In this document: positions 43,422 to 52,291 of the stretch, one piece after another | How the letters are laid out: every line of letters starts with the position of its first letter | Numbering within the stretch: the first letter of the stretch is position 1 | Assembly: GCA_002435755.1 (NCBI GenBank) | Contig: DIYH01000024.1 | Coordinates: 124,001-188,000 of the forward strand | DNA: 64,000 bases | Direction of reading: 5' to 3' | From: Flammeovirgaceae bacterium UBA6059 | GTDB taxonomy: Bacteria > Bacteroidota > Bacteroidia > Cytophagales > Cyclobacteriaceae | The notes under the pieces: generated by a model | Database searches by the model: none | Told to the model about the DNA's origin: nothing | Seen by the model: the letters and a program-made list of their open reading frames with translations, nothing else | Made by a program: the position numbers and the translations under genes

Positions 43422-44645
43422 CTATTTGAAGGCGGGGATGCCTGTGATCTCGTGCCCTAGTATTAACAGGTGAATGTCATGCGTACCCTCATAAGTTACC
43501 ACAGACTCAAGATTCATCATATGTCTCATCATAGGATACTCTCCGGTGATACCCATACCTCCATGGATCTGGCGTGCCTCTCTGGCGATATCTAAGGCTG
43601 TCGCTACACTGTTTCGCTTCGCCATAGAGATCTGTGCTGTAGTGGCCTTACCCTGGTCCATCAATGTCCCAAGTCGCCAGTTAAGGAGTTGAGCCTTAGT
43701 GATCTCAGTGAGCATCTCTGATAGCTTCTTTTGGATCAATTGGAAAGACCCAATGGGCTTGTCAAACTGTATTCTTTCCAGAGCATACCGTCGTGCGCTA
43801 TCATAGCAATCCATAGCAGCACCGATAGCACCCCAGGCTATACCGTATCTTGCACTGTCAAGACATTTCATTGGTGCACCTAGTCCATTTTTCCCCGGTA
43901 GGAGATTTGCCTTTGGGACTTTGACATTGTCAAAAACCAATTCGCCAGTGCAACTCGCTCTTAGTGACCATTTGCCTTTAGTCTCCGGGGTGGAGAAACC
44001 TTCCATCCCGCGCTCTACAATAAGACCGTGAATTCTACCTTCTTCATTCTTTGCCCACACTACTGCAACGTCTGCCTGTGGTGAATTGGATATCCACATT
44101 TTAGCTCCGTTGAGCAAGTAGTGGTCACCTTCGTCTGTGTAGTGCGTGACCATTCCGCTAGGGTTAGATCCATAGTCAGGCTCTGTCAAGCCAAAACAGC
44201 CCAACATCTCACCAGAGGCTAGTTTTGGAAGGTATTTTTGCTTCTGTTCTTCACTACCAAAGGTATAAATGGGGTACATTACCAATGATCCCTGAACGGA
44301 AGCTGTAGAGCGCATGCCGCTATCTCCACGCTCTATCTCCTGCATGATCAATCCATACGAAATGTAGTCAAGTCCGCCACCTTCGTACTCCTGAGAAACG
44401 GTAGGTCCGAAGGCTCCTATATCGCCGAACTTACGTACAATCTCATAGGGAAAATGATTGCGCTCGGCCCAGTCTTCGATGTAAGGTGAGATCTCTTTTT
44501 TAACGAAATCACGGATCGAACTTCGGATCAGTTTATGCTCTTCAGTGAGTAGGTCATCTAAGCCATAAAAATCTGGAGACTCGAACATATCAGTCTTGCT
44601 AGACGCCTTGTTATTAGCGTTTTGGGTCAATGTGTCAGTGGACAT
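43422..44645 (-). CDS. Acyl-CoA dehydrogenase, glutaryl-CoA dehydrogenase-like
   Basis: 407 residues, full acyl-CoA dehydrogenase fold. The R112-S-T-A-S-V-Q segment with L-V-M-Y-P-I matches glutaryl-CoA dehydrogenase, where this arginine binds the distal carboxylate. C-F-G-L-T-E-P-D-x-G-S and W-I-S-N-S are the FAD/substrate motifs, and E386 in T-Y-E-G-T-H-D is the catalytic base. The product would be crotonyl-CoA in lysine or tryptophan breakdown. The divergent neighbour is tryptophan 2,3-dioxygenase, 61 bases away, which fits but does not prove a joint pathway. A TAAATTTG element lies 31 bases upstream. Confidence 0.87.
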   Translation of the reverse strand: MSTDTLTQNANNKASSKTDMFESPDFYGLDDLLTEEHKLIRSSIRDFVKKEISPYIEDWAERNHFPYEIVRKFGDIGAFGPTVSQEYEGGGLDYISYGLIMQEIERGDSGMRSTASVQGSLVMYPIYTFGSEEQKQKYLPKLASGEMLGCFGLTEPDYGSNPSGMVTHYTDEGDHYLLNGAKMWISNSPQADVAVVWAKNEEGRIHGLIVERGMEGFSTPETKGKWSLRASCTGELVFDNVKVPKANLLPGKNGLGAPMKCLDSARYGIAWGAIGAAMDCYDSARRYALERIQFDKPIGSFQLIQKKLSEMLTEITKAQLLNWRLGTLMDQGKATTAQISMAKRNSVATALDIAREARQIHGGMGITGEYPMMRHMMNLESVVTYEGTHDIHLLILGHEITGIPAFK

Positions 44646-44676
44646 CTACTAGGTTGTTTTAGTCGTTTAATTGGGT

Positions 44677-44684
44677 CAAATTTA
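44677..44684 (-). promoter_or_regulatory. Candidate -7 element TAAATTTG
   Basis: On the minus strand TAAATTTG matches the Bacteroidota TAnnTTTG exactly, 31 bases before the acyl-CoA dehydrogenase ATG. It lies in the 61-base divergent promoter region shared with the tryptophan dioxygenase gene. A clear -33 TTG is not seen. Confidence 0.4.
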
Positions 44685-44706
44685 CAATGAAATTCAGTGG
44701 TCGCCT

Positions 44707-45663
44707 ATGGATAAAACGAAAATCGAACCCCGTGTTCTTGAGCTTATCGGTAAGCTCGAGCAGAAGTTTGAGTCCATGGGACAGGACCTGTCTTCCTACC
44801 TTGATGGCCTCCTCTACAGTGATTATCTGACGTATTGGGACTATATCCATCTTGATACATTGTTGAGCTTGCAAAACCCCAGAACGGGTTTTCCGGACGA
44901 GAAGATATTCATCATGTATCATCAGATTACTGAACTTTATTTCAATCTGATCATACATGAGGTCGAGCAGATCCAGACCAACGATACGCTTGACAGAGAT
45001 TGGTTCTTGAAGCGTATCAAGAGGGTAAATCGTTACTTCAAGCATTTGGTTGATTCATTCGATATCATGGTAGATGGGATGGACCAAGAACAGTTTCTGG
45101 CCTTTAGGATGTCCTTGCTTCCTGCCAGTGGGTTTCAATCTGTGCAGTATCGTAAGATAGAGATCATGTCGACTGATTTTAAGTATCTCACCAAGACACA
45201 TAAGTGGTCTGATAGTACCATCAACATCGCTGAATTATTTGAAGATATTTACTGGCGCATGGGAGCTACAGAGTTAGCTTCAGGGAAGAAGACCCTCACC
45301 CTTCGTCAGTTTGAAGAAAAGTATAGTGAGCGTCTCATTAAAGTAGGAGAGGAAATGAGAGGTATCAATCTATACGCTATCTATAGACGGCATTTCGAAG
45401 ATGACGAGGATATTATCCAATCAATGAAGGAGCTCGATAGCAACGCTAATGTCAACTGGCCACTTGCCCACTACAAGTCTGCAGTACACTATCTCAACCA
45501 GGACCCGGTTATAATCTCCGCCACAGGCGGTACTAACTGGCAGAAATACCTTCCACCGCGATTTCAAAAAGTATCATTCTACCCTGAGCTCTGGTCCGAT
45601 CAAGAGCTAGAAGAATGGGGTAAAGGATGGGTGATTGAGGCCCTAGCAACAAAGCATGCTTGA
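44707..45663 (+). CDS. kynA: Tryptophan 2,3-dioxygenase family protein
   Basis: 318 residues from the ATG at 44707; a TTG at 44671 would extend it by 12. The family signature F-I-M-Y-H72-Q-I-T-E-L-Y-F-N-L-I-I-H-E is clear, with the distal histidine that contacts the substrate. The C-terminal S-A-T-G-G-T-N-W-Q-K-Y-L-P-P matches the G-T-G-G-S loop that binds tryptophan. The heme enzyme opens the indole ring to N-formylkynurenine. Position 79 is Y-F where many members have W-F. No other kynurenine-pathway gene is in the window besides the divergent glutaryl-CoA dehydrogenase-like one. Confidence 0.85.
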   Translation: MDKTKIEPRVLELIGKLEQKFESMGQDLSSYLDGLLYSDYLTYWDYIHLDTLLSLQNPRTGFPDEKIFIMYHQITELYFNLIIHEVEQIQTNDTLDRDWFLKRIKRVNRYFKHLVDSFDIMVDGMDQEQFLAFRMSLLPASGFQSVQYRKIEIMSTDFKYLTKTHKWSDSTINIAELFEDIYWRMGATELASGKKTLTLRQFEEKYSERLIKVGEEMRGINLYAIYRRHFEDDEDIIQSMKELDSNANVNWPLAHYKSAVHYLNQDPVIISATGGTNWQKYLPPRFQKVSFYPELWSDQELEEWGKGWVIEALATKHA

Positions 45664-47522
45664 TTTTGCGTACCCTCCTGGTCATACTGCAACTATGGTT
45701 GCCGCTGGCAGTCATAGGTCAGACGGTACACACACCTGACCAAAGCAACATCAGGATCAGGAAATACTATGACCAGGAAAAAACCCGGGTCATGGAAGAG
45801 TATTTTCTAAAAGACTCGACATCAGGCATTATTGATGGTCCGTACAAGCAGTTTTTTCTGGGTGGAGGGATTGCTACAGCAGTCAACTATATAGATAATC
45901 TTCCAGAAGGAGTGGCTTCCTACTACTATGAAAATGGCAATCCGAAGATGACCGGTAGGTTCCACAAAGGTCAAACAAACGGCCTTTGGCAGTACTATTT
46001 CGAGAGTGGACAGCTCAATATGACTGGTGAGTTGGTCAACGATGTACGGCAAGGTGAATGGAGCTTTTACTTTGAGAATGGAAATCTTAAGAGTAGAGGT
46101 CATTTTATTGATAATCAGCGGGATGGTATCTGGAACTTCTTCTATGAAGATGGTGGATTAAAAGCGCAAGCTGCATATGAGAATGGAGAAGGTCCCTACA
46201 AAGAGTTTTACAGTGCCGGCAGTCTAAAGATGGAGGGTAGCAATGTGGAAGGTAAAAGTGAAGGACCTTGGACATTCTATTTTGAAACAGGTGAAAAGGA
46301 AGCCGAAGGAAATTTTGAGCAAGGTCTCAAAACAGGTCTCTGGAGGTACTATCACAAAAATGGGAATGTGCAGGGTGTGGGTTACTATACTACAGGAAAG
46401 AAAAGCGGCCGTTGGACTTATTATCATGAAGACGGAGAAGTCAGTAGTGAAGGACGAGTTAATGAAGATGTCAGAGATGGTTTTTGGCAACTTTTTTATG
46501 AATCCGGCAAGGTCAAAGGAGAGATCACATATAGTGATGGTAAGGGTACTTATTCAGAGTATTTTGAAAATGGTCGACTCAAGCAAAAGGGTTTATTATC
46601 CACAGAGGGGAAACAAGGCGCCTGGGAGTATTTTACCGAGAATGGCAAGCTAGAGGGGCAGGCAGAGTTTGTAGACGATCTAGGAGATTATACTGGATAT
46701 TACGAGAGTGGGAAGGTCAAAATGGAAGGGGCCATTTCGGGCGATAAGCGCATTGGTGACTGGAAGCTCTATAACCCGGATGGTAGCTATGCAGGTACCT
46801 ATAAGCCCATTTACGAGGAAGAAGACCCTATCTTCTATACCGAAGCGACTATCAATAGCCTTAATAAGCCCACTTATGAAAAACCAGCCTACCGCTTCAA
46901 GAGTAATAGCCTCAAATACTTCCGGGAGCGGATCAATGAATATCGCGGATTCATATTGAGTATAGACCCTTCAGTGATTCCGGTAGGGAAACTTGGGGCG
47001 GGTCTGGAGTATTACTACCAGGAGCGACTTGGTTATGAGCTCCAGGGCTACTGGATCAATGACCCTTTTTTCACTCCTCATGATAACCAAGGATTGAATG
47101 TATCTACAACAACTGGATGGCAGGTGAAACTCCGACAGAAGTTGTACAATGATGATGGTGCCATAGGTATGTTTTATTTTGGTCATGAAGTGAGTTACTC
47201 TCAACTCGCGCATAAGGCCCAGGTCATAGACTCCACGTTTGTTCCCGAGCGACGACTGTCCGTCAGTCTTGATGAGCAACGTTTTCAGTATGGATTGTTC
47301 ATAGGCAATCGATGGATGCGCAACGTTTCAGATTCCGGACTTACAATAGATACCTACATTGGTGTTGGGTTTGGATGGAGAAGACTGGAGGAGAACTATC
47401 TGGACAACCCTGAGTACGATATTGTTTTTGGTGATGTACATCGCGATAAGAATTATGTTCCGATCATTTTTGGTGTAACCATCGGAATTGCCGGACCAAA
47501 GAGTCGCAGCATCGGATTTTAG
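45660..47522 (+). CDS. MORN-repeat protein with C-terminal beta-barrel-like domain
   Basis: 620 residues. The probable start is a TTG overlapping the kynA stop (TTGA), giving a signal peptide with cleavage near V-I-G-Q; a second TTG at 45666 is possible. About 12 MORN_2 repeats of 23-24 residues fill residues 60-375, each with Y-x-(E/N)-x-G-x-(L/V)-K-x-x-G and G-x-W-x-x-Y. The last 200 residues alternate aromatic and polar positions (Y-E-L-Q-G-Y-W, F-Y-F-G-H-E-V), which suggests membrane strands like those of small outer-membrane barrels. MORN_2 repeats also occur in YwqK-type antitoxins, but no toxin gene is adjacent. Function unknown. Confidence 0.75.
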   Translation: MILRTLLVILQLWLPLAVIGQTVHTPDQSNIRIRKYYDQEKTRVMEEYFLKDSTSGIIDGPYKQFFLGGGIATAVNYIDNLPEGVASYYYENGNPKMTGRFHKGQTNGLWQYYFESGQLNMTGELVNDVRQGEWSFYFENGNLKSRGHFIDNQRDGIWNFFYEDGGLKAQAAYENGEGPYKEFYSAGSLKMEGSNVEGKSEGPWTFYFETGEKEAEGNFEQGLKTGLWRYYHKNGNVQGVGYYTTGKKSGRWTYYHEDGEVSSEGRVNEDVRDGFWQLFYESGKVKGEITYSDGKGTYSEYFENGRLKQKGLLSTEGKQGAWEYFTENGKLEGQAEFVDDLGDYTGYYESGKVKMEGAISGDKRIGDWKLYNPDGSYAGTYKPIYEEEDPIFYTEATINSLNKPTYEKPAYRFKSNSLKYFRERINEYRGFILSIDPSVIPVGKLGAGLEYYYQERLGYELQGYWINDPFFTPHDNQGLNVSTTTGWQVKLRQKLYNDDGAIGMFYFGHEVSYSQLAHKAQVIDSTFVPERRLSVSLDEQRFQYGLFIGNRWMRNVSDSGLTIDTYIGVGFGWRRLEENYLDNPEYDIVFGDVHRDKNYVPIIFGVTIGIAGPKSRSIGF

Positions 47523-47559
47523 CTAGATTTGCCGACTTAAGGATAGACACCTTACAAGA

Positions 47560-49119
47560 ATGACGAAAGAGTTCGTGCTCAAGCTGCCTCCAGAGGTAGC
47601 ATTTCAAGAAGAGCTATTGAAGGAGGCTATAGCTAGAAAGACCAGGTCTCAGTTACCTTATCGGGTAAAAAGGAGATCGATCGATGCGAGAGGTAAGAGT
47701 GTACTTGTCAACATATCAGTTGAGACTTTTGATATGGATGCTCCTCCTCTAACCCATACTAACCTAAGATATCAAAATGTTAGTCAGGCCGCTCCCGTAA
47801 TCATTGTGGGTAGTGGGCCAGCGGGGCTATTTGCTGCATTGAGGCTCATCGAACTGGGTGCTAAGCCAATCGTTATAGAACGGGGTAAAGATGTGAGGTC
47901 ACGCAGGCGAGATATTGCAGCTATCAACAAAGCACATCTTGTCGACCCAAACTCGAACTATTGTTTCGGTGAAGGAGGGGCGGGTACATACTCTGATGGT
48001 AAGCTATATACGCGCTCAAAGAAACGTGGTGATGTGAGAAGGATCCTTGACATACTCGTTCACCATGGTGCTACAGAGGAGATCTTGATTGATGCTCATC
48101 CACACATTGGCACAAACAAGCTGCCACAAATCGTACAGGCCTTGCGTCAGCAGATTATAGATGCTGGTGGAGAGGTACACTTTGAGACCAAAGTAGTTGA
48201 TCTATTGATCAACCGAGACAAGTTAGAAGGAATCAGGCTTGAATCCGGTGAAGAATTAAAGTCAGAGGCGGTCATACTGGCTACAGGCCATTCTGCAAGA
48301 GATATCTTTCATCTGCTTCAGCAGCGTAAAGTAGCCATTGAGGCTAAACCATTTGCTTTAGGCGTACGCGTAGAGCACCCACAACAGCTCATCGACAGTA
48401 TACAGTACCATTGCAATGATCGAGGGCCGTATTTGCCAGCTTCAGCATACTCTTTAGTACATCAAGCCAGGTACAATGGTGTGGAGCGTGGTGTATTTTC
48501 CTTTTGTATGTGCCCGGGTGGATTCATCGTTCCTGCAGCGACTAGTCCTGGAGAGGTGGTAGTCAACGGTATGAGTCCATCAAGGCGCAACTCGAAGTAT
48601 GCTAACTCGGGCATTGTAGTGTCAGTGGAGTTAGAGGACCTACCGGAATATACTGAGTATGGTCCGCTCGCAGCTTTGTACTTCCAGTCCAAGATAGAAC
48701 AAAGAGCATGCACCCTCGCTGGTGGGACTCAAGCAGCACCAGCACAGCGACTGGTAGACTTTGTTAATGGTCATGTGTCTTCCACATTGCCAGAATCCTC
48801 ATATCAACCAGGATTAACATCTATGGATTTGATGGAAGTGCTACCGCCAATGATTGCCAGTAGGCTGAAGACAGGTTTCAAGGCTTTTGGTAAAAAGATG
48901 AAAGGTTACTTCACTAATGATGCTCAAATCGTAGGTGTGGAGAGCAGAACCTCAAGTCCTGTCAAAATCCCACGAGATAAAGAGACATTGGAACATATTA
49001 CTTTATCTGGATTGTTTCCATGTGGAGAAGGTGCTGGCTATGCTGGTGGTATCGTTTCAGCCGCAATGGACGGAGAACGGTGCGCCGAAAAAGTAATGTC
49101 ATTATATCTGAAAAGATGA
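47560..49119 (+). CDS. FAD-dependent oxidoreductase (COG2509 family)
   Basis: 519 residues. A ferredoxin-fold-like N-terminal domain of about 75 residues precedes the FAD domain with I-I-V-G-S-G-P-A-G-L-F-A-A-L-R (about 86-100) and V-I-E-R-G. The family segment C-F-G-E-G-G-A-G-T-Y-S-D-G-K-L follows, then A-T-G-H-S-A-R-D and C-terminal G-E-G-A-G-Y-A-G-G-I-V-S-A-A-M-D-G. The family is widespread but its substrate is unknown. The next gene's ATG overlaps the stop (ATGA), so a CoA-binding protein is translationally coupled. Confidence 0.87.
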   Translation: MTKEFVLKLPPEVAFQEELLKEAIARKTRSQLPYRVKRRSIDARGKSVLVNISVETFDMDAPPLTHTNLRYQNVSQAAPVIIVGSGPAGLFAALRLIELGAKPIVIERGKDVRSRRRDIAAINKAHLVDPNSNYCFGEGGAGTYSDGKLYTRSKKRGDVRRILDILVHHGATEEILIDAHPHIGTNKLPQIVQALRQQIIDAGGEVHFETKVVDLLINRDKLEGIRLESGEELKSEAVILATGHSARDIFHLLQQRKVAIEAKPFALGVRVEHPQQLIDSIQYHCNDRGPYLPASAYSLVHQARYNGVERGVFSFCMCPGGFIVPAATSPGEVVVNGMSPSRRNSKYANSGIVVSVELEDLPEYTEYGPLAALYFQSKIEQRACTLAGGTQAAPAQRLVDFVNGHVSSTLPESSYQPGLTSMDLMEVLPPMIASRLKTGFKAFGKKMKGYFTNDAQIVGVESRTSSPVKIPRDKETLEHITLSGLFPCGEGAGYAGGIVSAAMDGERCAEKVMSLYLKR

Positions 49120-49484
49120 ATAAGAATACAGCGATCATAGGTGCAAGTACGAACCCTTCCAGGTATGCTTTCAGAGCTGCCCATATGCTCAAAGATCATG
49201 GTCATACTGTGATACCTATAGGGATCAAAAAAGGTGAAGTTGCGGGTGAGTCTATACTGGATTTAAAGCAAAAACCAGAAGTGGAAGATGTGGATACGGT
49301 CACCTTGTATTTGGGGCCACATAACCAAGTCGAGTGGGAAGATTACATATTGGGTTTGAAGCCCAAACGTGTAGTTTTTAATCCTGGAACAGAGAATCCT
49401 GCTTTTGCTGACCGTCTTACTGCCGCCGGAGTTGAGGCACTCGAAGCATGTACACTTGTTATGCTGAGTGTAGGCACCTATTGA
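49116..49484 (+). CDS. CoA-binding domain protein
   Basis: 122 residues from the ATG at 49116, which overlaps the upstream stop by four bases. A single Rossmann-type CoA-binding domain is visible: T-A-I-I-G-A-S-T-N-P-S-R-Y, V-I-P-I-G-I, and V-V-F-N-P-G-T-E-N with E-A-C-T-L-V-M-L at the end. It resembles YccU-like small proteins and the N-terminal domain of succinyl-CoA ligase alpha subunits. Its partner is unknown; coupling to the FAD enzyme is the only hint. Confidence 0.83.
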   Translation: MNKNTAIIGASTNPSRYAFRAAHMLKDHGHTVIPIGIKKGEVAGESILDLKQKPEVEDVDTVTLYLGPHNQVEWEDYILGLKPKRVVFNPGTENPAFADRLTAAGVEALEACTLVMLSVGTY

Positions 49485-49879
49485 GATTTGATTGAGTTGG
49501 ATTAATCACAGAATTCTTAATGTAATCTATAGTTGTGGCAGAGATCAATTGAATCGCGTTCTGATGAATTAGCGGTCAGGCAAGCACTTTGTATGATAGA
49601 GTTAGATTCAACCATAGTCTGGCACTTTGAGAATCTTGTTACTTAAGCCTCTTAAAATCATCCTGAGATCATTTTATAGGGTATTAGCGCCTACACATAT
49701 CCATACAGTGCCTATTCTGATTTTCAGCTAATGTACCATTATCAGTATTAGAATAGCATGAACTGTTTTTAGTCCAGTGGAATGTTCATGACTCGGTGAT
49801 TCATAGGCTATTAAGTATGCAAAAGTAATGGTGCCAGTCCGCTGAGAATTTTGTATTTTTGCATGTTTGATTTGAAAAT
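49485..49879. other. Intergenic region before gyrB
   Basis: About 395 AT-rich bases with many stops in all frames. The only signal seen is the -7-like element just before gyrB. A 37-codon plus-strand frame ending near 49645 resembles no known family. Confidence 0.6.
49854..49861 (+). promoter_or_regulatory. Candidate -7 element TATTTTTG before gyrB
   Basis: Exact TAnnTTTG match 18 bases before the gyrB ATG. No -33 TTG is seen at the expected distance, so it is supported by position only. Confidence 0.4.
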
Positions 49880-51838
49880 ATGGCAGAAGAAAACTCCAAT
49901 TCGAAAAAGGACTATTCAGCAAGTAATATTCAGGTACTTGAAGGGCTGGAAGCAGTGCGTAAGCGCCCAGCGATGTACATTGGTGATGTAGGTGTCAAAG
50001 GGCTCCATCATTTGGTATGGGAAGTAGTAGATAACTCCATTGACGAGGCGCTTGCAGGCTACTGCGAGAATATACTTGTGACTATACATGAGAACAATGC
50101 TATTTCCGTGACTGATGATGGTCGTGGTATCCCAACAGACATGCATGAGAAAGAAAAACGCTCTGCACTTGAGGTGGTAATGACTGTACTTCATGCAGGT
50201 GGCAAGTTTGATAAGGATACTTACAAAGTATCAGGAGGACTTCACGGGGTAGGCGTGTCTTGTGTTAATGCGCTTTCGACCAAGTTGAAGGCTACTGTTC
50301 ACCGCAAAGGGAAAATTTTCGAGCAGGAATATGCAATTGGGGTACCTCAATATGCAGTCAGAGAGGCTGGGACGACTGATATCACAGGGACGACTATCTA
50401 TTTTGAACCTGATGCTAGTATTTTTTCTATAACAGAATACAAGTATGAGACGGTAGCCAGTCGTCTTCGGGAGCTTTCATTTCTTAATGCGGGTATACGA
50501 ATAAAGCTACAGGATCTTCGTGAAACCGATGATTCTGGAGAACCTAAGTCTGACGAGTTCTATTCTGAGGGTGGATTGGTTGAGTTTGTTCAATATCTTG
50601 ACTCTACCAGGGAGCAGCTCATTCCTGAGCCAATATGCGTAGAGGGAGAGAAGGGGAGTATTCCTGTTCAAGTCGCTTTGACTTACAACACTTCGTTTAA
50701 CGAGAATGTAGTTTCCTACGTCAATAACATCAATACAATAGAGGGAGGAACACATGTTGCCGGATTTAGAAGGGCCCTTACCCGGACCCTCAAATCATAC
50801 GCTGATAAGTCAGGTTTACTTGATAAGGTTAAGATTGATATTTCAGGTGATGATTTCAGGGAAGGGTTGACGGCCATCATTTCAGTAAAAGTAGCTGAAC
50901 CCCAGTTTGAGGGGCAGACCAAGACCAAGCTTGGTAACTCTGAGGCTTCAGGAGCGGTTGACGGTAGCGTCAGTGAGGCACTTTCAGAGTATTTGGAAGA
51001 ACATCCCAAGGAAGCTAAAATGATCGTACAGAAGGTGATCCTTGCGGCCCAGGCTCGCCATGCGGCAAGAAAAGCTCGCGAGATGGTTCAGCGCAAGAAT
51101 GTACTTTCGGGTACAGGACTACCGGGTAAACTTGCTGACTGCTCCGATAAGGACCCGGCGGTGTGCGAGCTATATCTCGTCGAGGGAGACTCTGCTGGAG
51201 GAAGTGCCAAGCAAGGTAGAGACAGGAGGTTTCAGGCCATTCTGCCGCTGAGAGGTAAAATACTTAATGTCGAGAAGGCCCAAGAGCACAAGATTTATGA
51301 TAATGATGAGATCAAGAATATGATCACCGCAATGGGTGTGAGCTTTGGTACTGAGGAGGACGATAAGGCACTCAATACCGAGAAGCTGCGATACCATAAG
51401 ATCATCATCATGACGGATGCTGATGTTGACGGTAGTCATATACGTACACTTATCCTCACTTTCTTCTTTAGGTATATGCGAGGTTTGATAGAACATGGTT
51501 ACTTGTATATCGCACTGCCACCACTCTACTTACTCAAAAAGGGTAAAGATGAACGTTACGCATGGGACGAGGAAGGTCGCATGTCGATGGTTAGGGATAT
51601 GGCCAAGAATGGCAATGAGGATAGCGTAGGTGTGCAACGCTATAAGGGTCTCGGTGAAATGAACCCTGAGCAACTGTGGACAACCACTATGGATCCGGAC
51701 TCAAGGAGTCTGAAGCAGGTGACTATAGAATCTGCGGCTGAAGCAGATCATCTCTTTAGTATGTTGATGGGTGATGAAGTAGCTCCGAGGAGGGACTTCA
51801 TAGAACAAAACGCCAAATATGCCAAAGTGGATGTTTAA
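49880..51838 (+). CDS. gyrB: DNA gyrase subunit B
   Basis: 652 residues, the usual length outside Proteobacteria. The GHKL ATPase part has E-V-V-D-N-S-I-D-E-A, D-D-G-R-G-I-P and G-G-L-H-G-V-G. The TOPRIM part has E-G-D-S-A-G-G-S-A-K-Q-G-R-D and D-A-D-V-D-G-S-H-I, and the end has Q-R-Y-K-G-L-G-E-M-N. With GyrA it introduces negative supercoils. The Q-R-Y-K-G-L-G-E-M-N-P-x-Q-L-W-x-T-T-M-D-P ending supports GyrB over ParE. It is transcribed alone. Confidence 0.96.
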   Translation: MAEENSNSKKDYSASNIQVLEGLEAVRKRPAMYIGDVGVKGLHHLVWEVVDNSIDEALAGYCENILVTIHENNAISVTDDGRGIPTDMHEKEKRSALEVVMTVLHAGGKFDKDTYKVSGGLHGVGVSCVNALSTKLKATVHRKGKIFEQEYAIGVPQYAVREAGTTDITGTTIYFEPDASIFSITEYKYETVASRLRELSFLNAGIRIKLQDLRETDDSGEPKSDEFYSEGGLVEFVQYLDSTREQLIPEPICVEGEKGSIPVQVALTYNTSFNENVVSYVNNINTIEGGTHVAGFRRALTRTLKSYADKSGLLDKVKIDISGDDFREGLTAIISVKVAEPQFEGQTKTKLGNSEASGAVDGSVSEALSEYLEEHPKEAKMIVQKVILAAQARHAARKAREMVQRKNVLSGTGLPGKLADCSDKDPAVCELYLVEGDSAGGSAKQGRDRRFQAILPLRGKILNVEKAQEHKIYDNDEIKNMITAMGVSFGTEEDDKALNTEKLRYHKIIIMTDADVDGSHIRTLILTFFFRYMRGLIEHGYLYIALPPLYLLKKGKDERYAWDEEGRMSMVRDMAKNGNEDSVGVQRYKGLGEMNPEQLWTTTMDPDSRSLKQVTIESAAEADHLFSMLMGDEVAPRRDFIEQNAKYAKVDV

Positions 51839-51882
51839 GTAATAGTGATCTCAACTATGTGACTAATTCTTCACGGTAAGAA

Positions 51883-52059
51883 CTACGGCCTTTTGATAAG
51901 GATAGGGCCTGTCATCATCGTTACTGCTGATGCTCTGTTCCAGACCACCAAAGTCAGGGTCTTGCAGAGCTTAAAAAGCACTACAAACGAAAAAACAACA
52001 GAGGACATCAAGGCCGTTACAAGTAATCCAGTGAAGATGAGTAGTTTCTCTATTAGCAT
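51883..52059 (-). CDS. Possible 58-residue single-pass membrane protein
   Basis: ATG at 52059 to TAG at 51883, 58 residues. The first 30 residues form a clean hydrophobic helix (L-L-I-F-T-G-L-L-V-T-A-L-M, then V-V-F-S-F-V-V-L-F). A second, shorter hydrophobic patch and a basic C-terminus (I-K-R-P) follow. It has no recognised family. It is on the opposite strand to both neighbours in a 453-base gap, converging on gyrB. Its hydrophobic character and in-gap position are the only support. Confidence 0.35.
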   Translation of the reverse strand: MLIEKLLIFTGLLVTALMSSVVFSFVVLFKLCKTLTLVVWNRASAVTMMTGPILIKRP

Positions 52060-52228
52060 AATATAATAATAATCAGAATCTGTCTTAGCCTTCTCTTTTC
52101 AGCTGTTAAGTTTTCATTTTGAGTATGACATTTCTGTTAATTATTAAAAATGTACAATTCTATTCGGGGTTGAATTATAATTTTTTCATTAAGGGGATAC
52201 GCGCGTATTCACACCTTGACCACCTGTA

Positions 52229-52236
52229 TAACTTTG
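52229..52236 (+). promoter_or_regulatory. Candidate -7 element TAACTTTG
   Basis: Exact TAnnTTTG match 55 bases before the M1 peptidase ATG at 52292. No clear -33 TTG at standard spacing. Confidence 0.4.
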
Positions 52237-52291
52237 TCCATTGGACAATTTGAAATGAAGTATTTTGGTAACTGAATTCCTATTTAGACTT

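Noticed and set aside
45660..47522. Toxin-antitoxin reading of the MORN (YwqK-like) gene
   Set aside because: No toxin-like gene is adjacent; the protein has a signal peptide and a long non-MORN C-terminus.
49529..49645. 37-codon frame before gyrB (starts with TTG after a TAG)
   Set aside because: No family resemblance, no start of quality, surrounded by stops; more likely chance.
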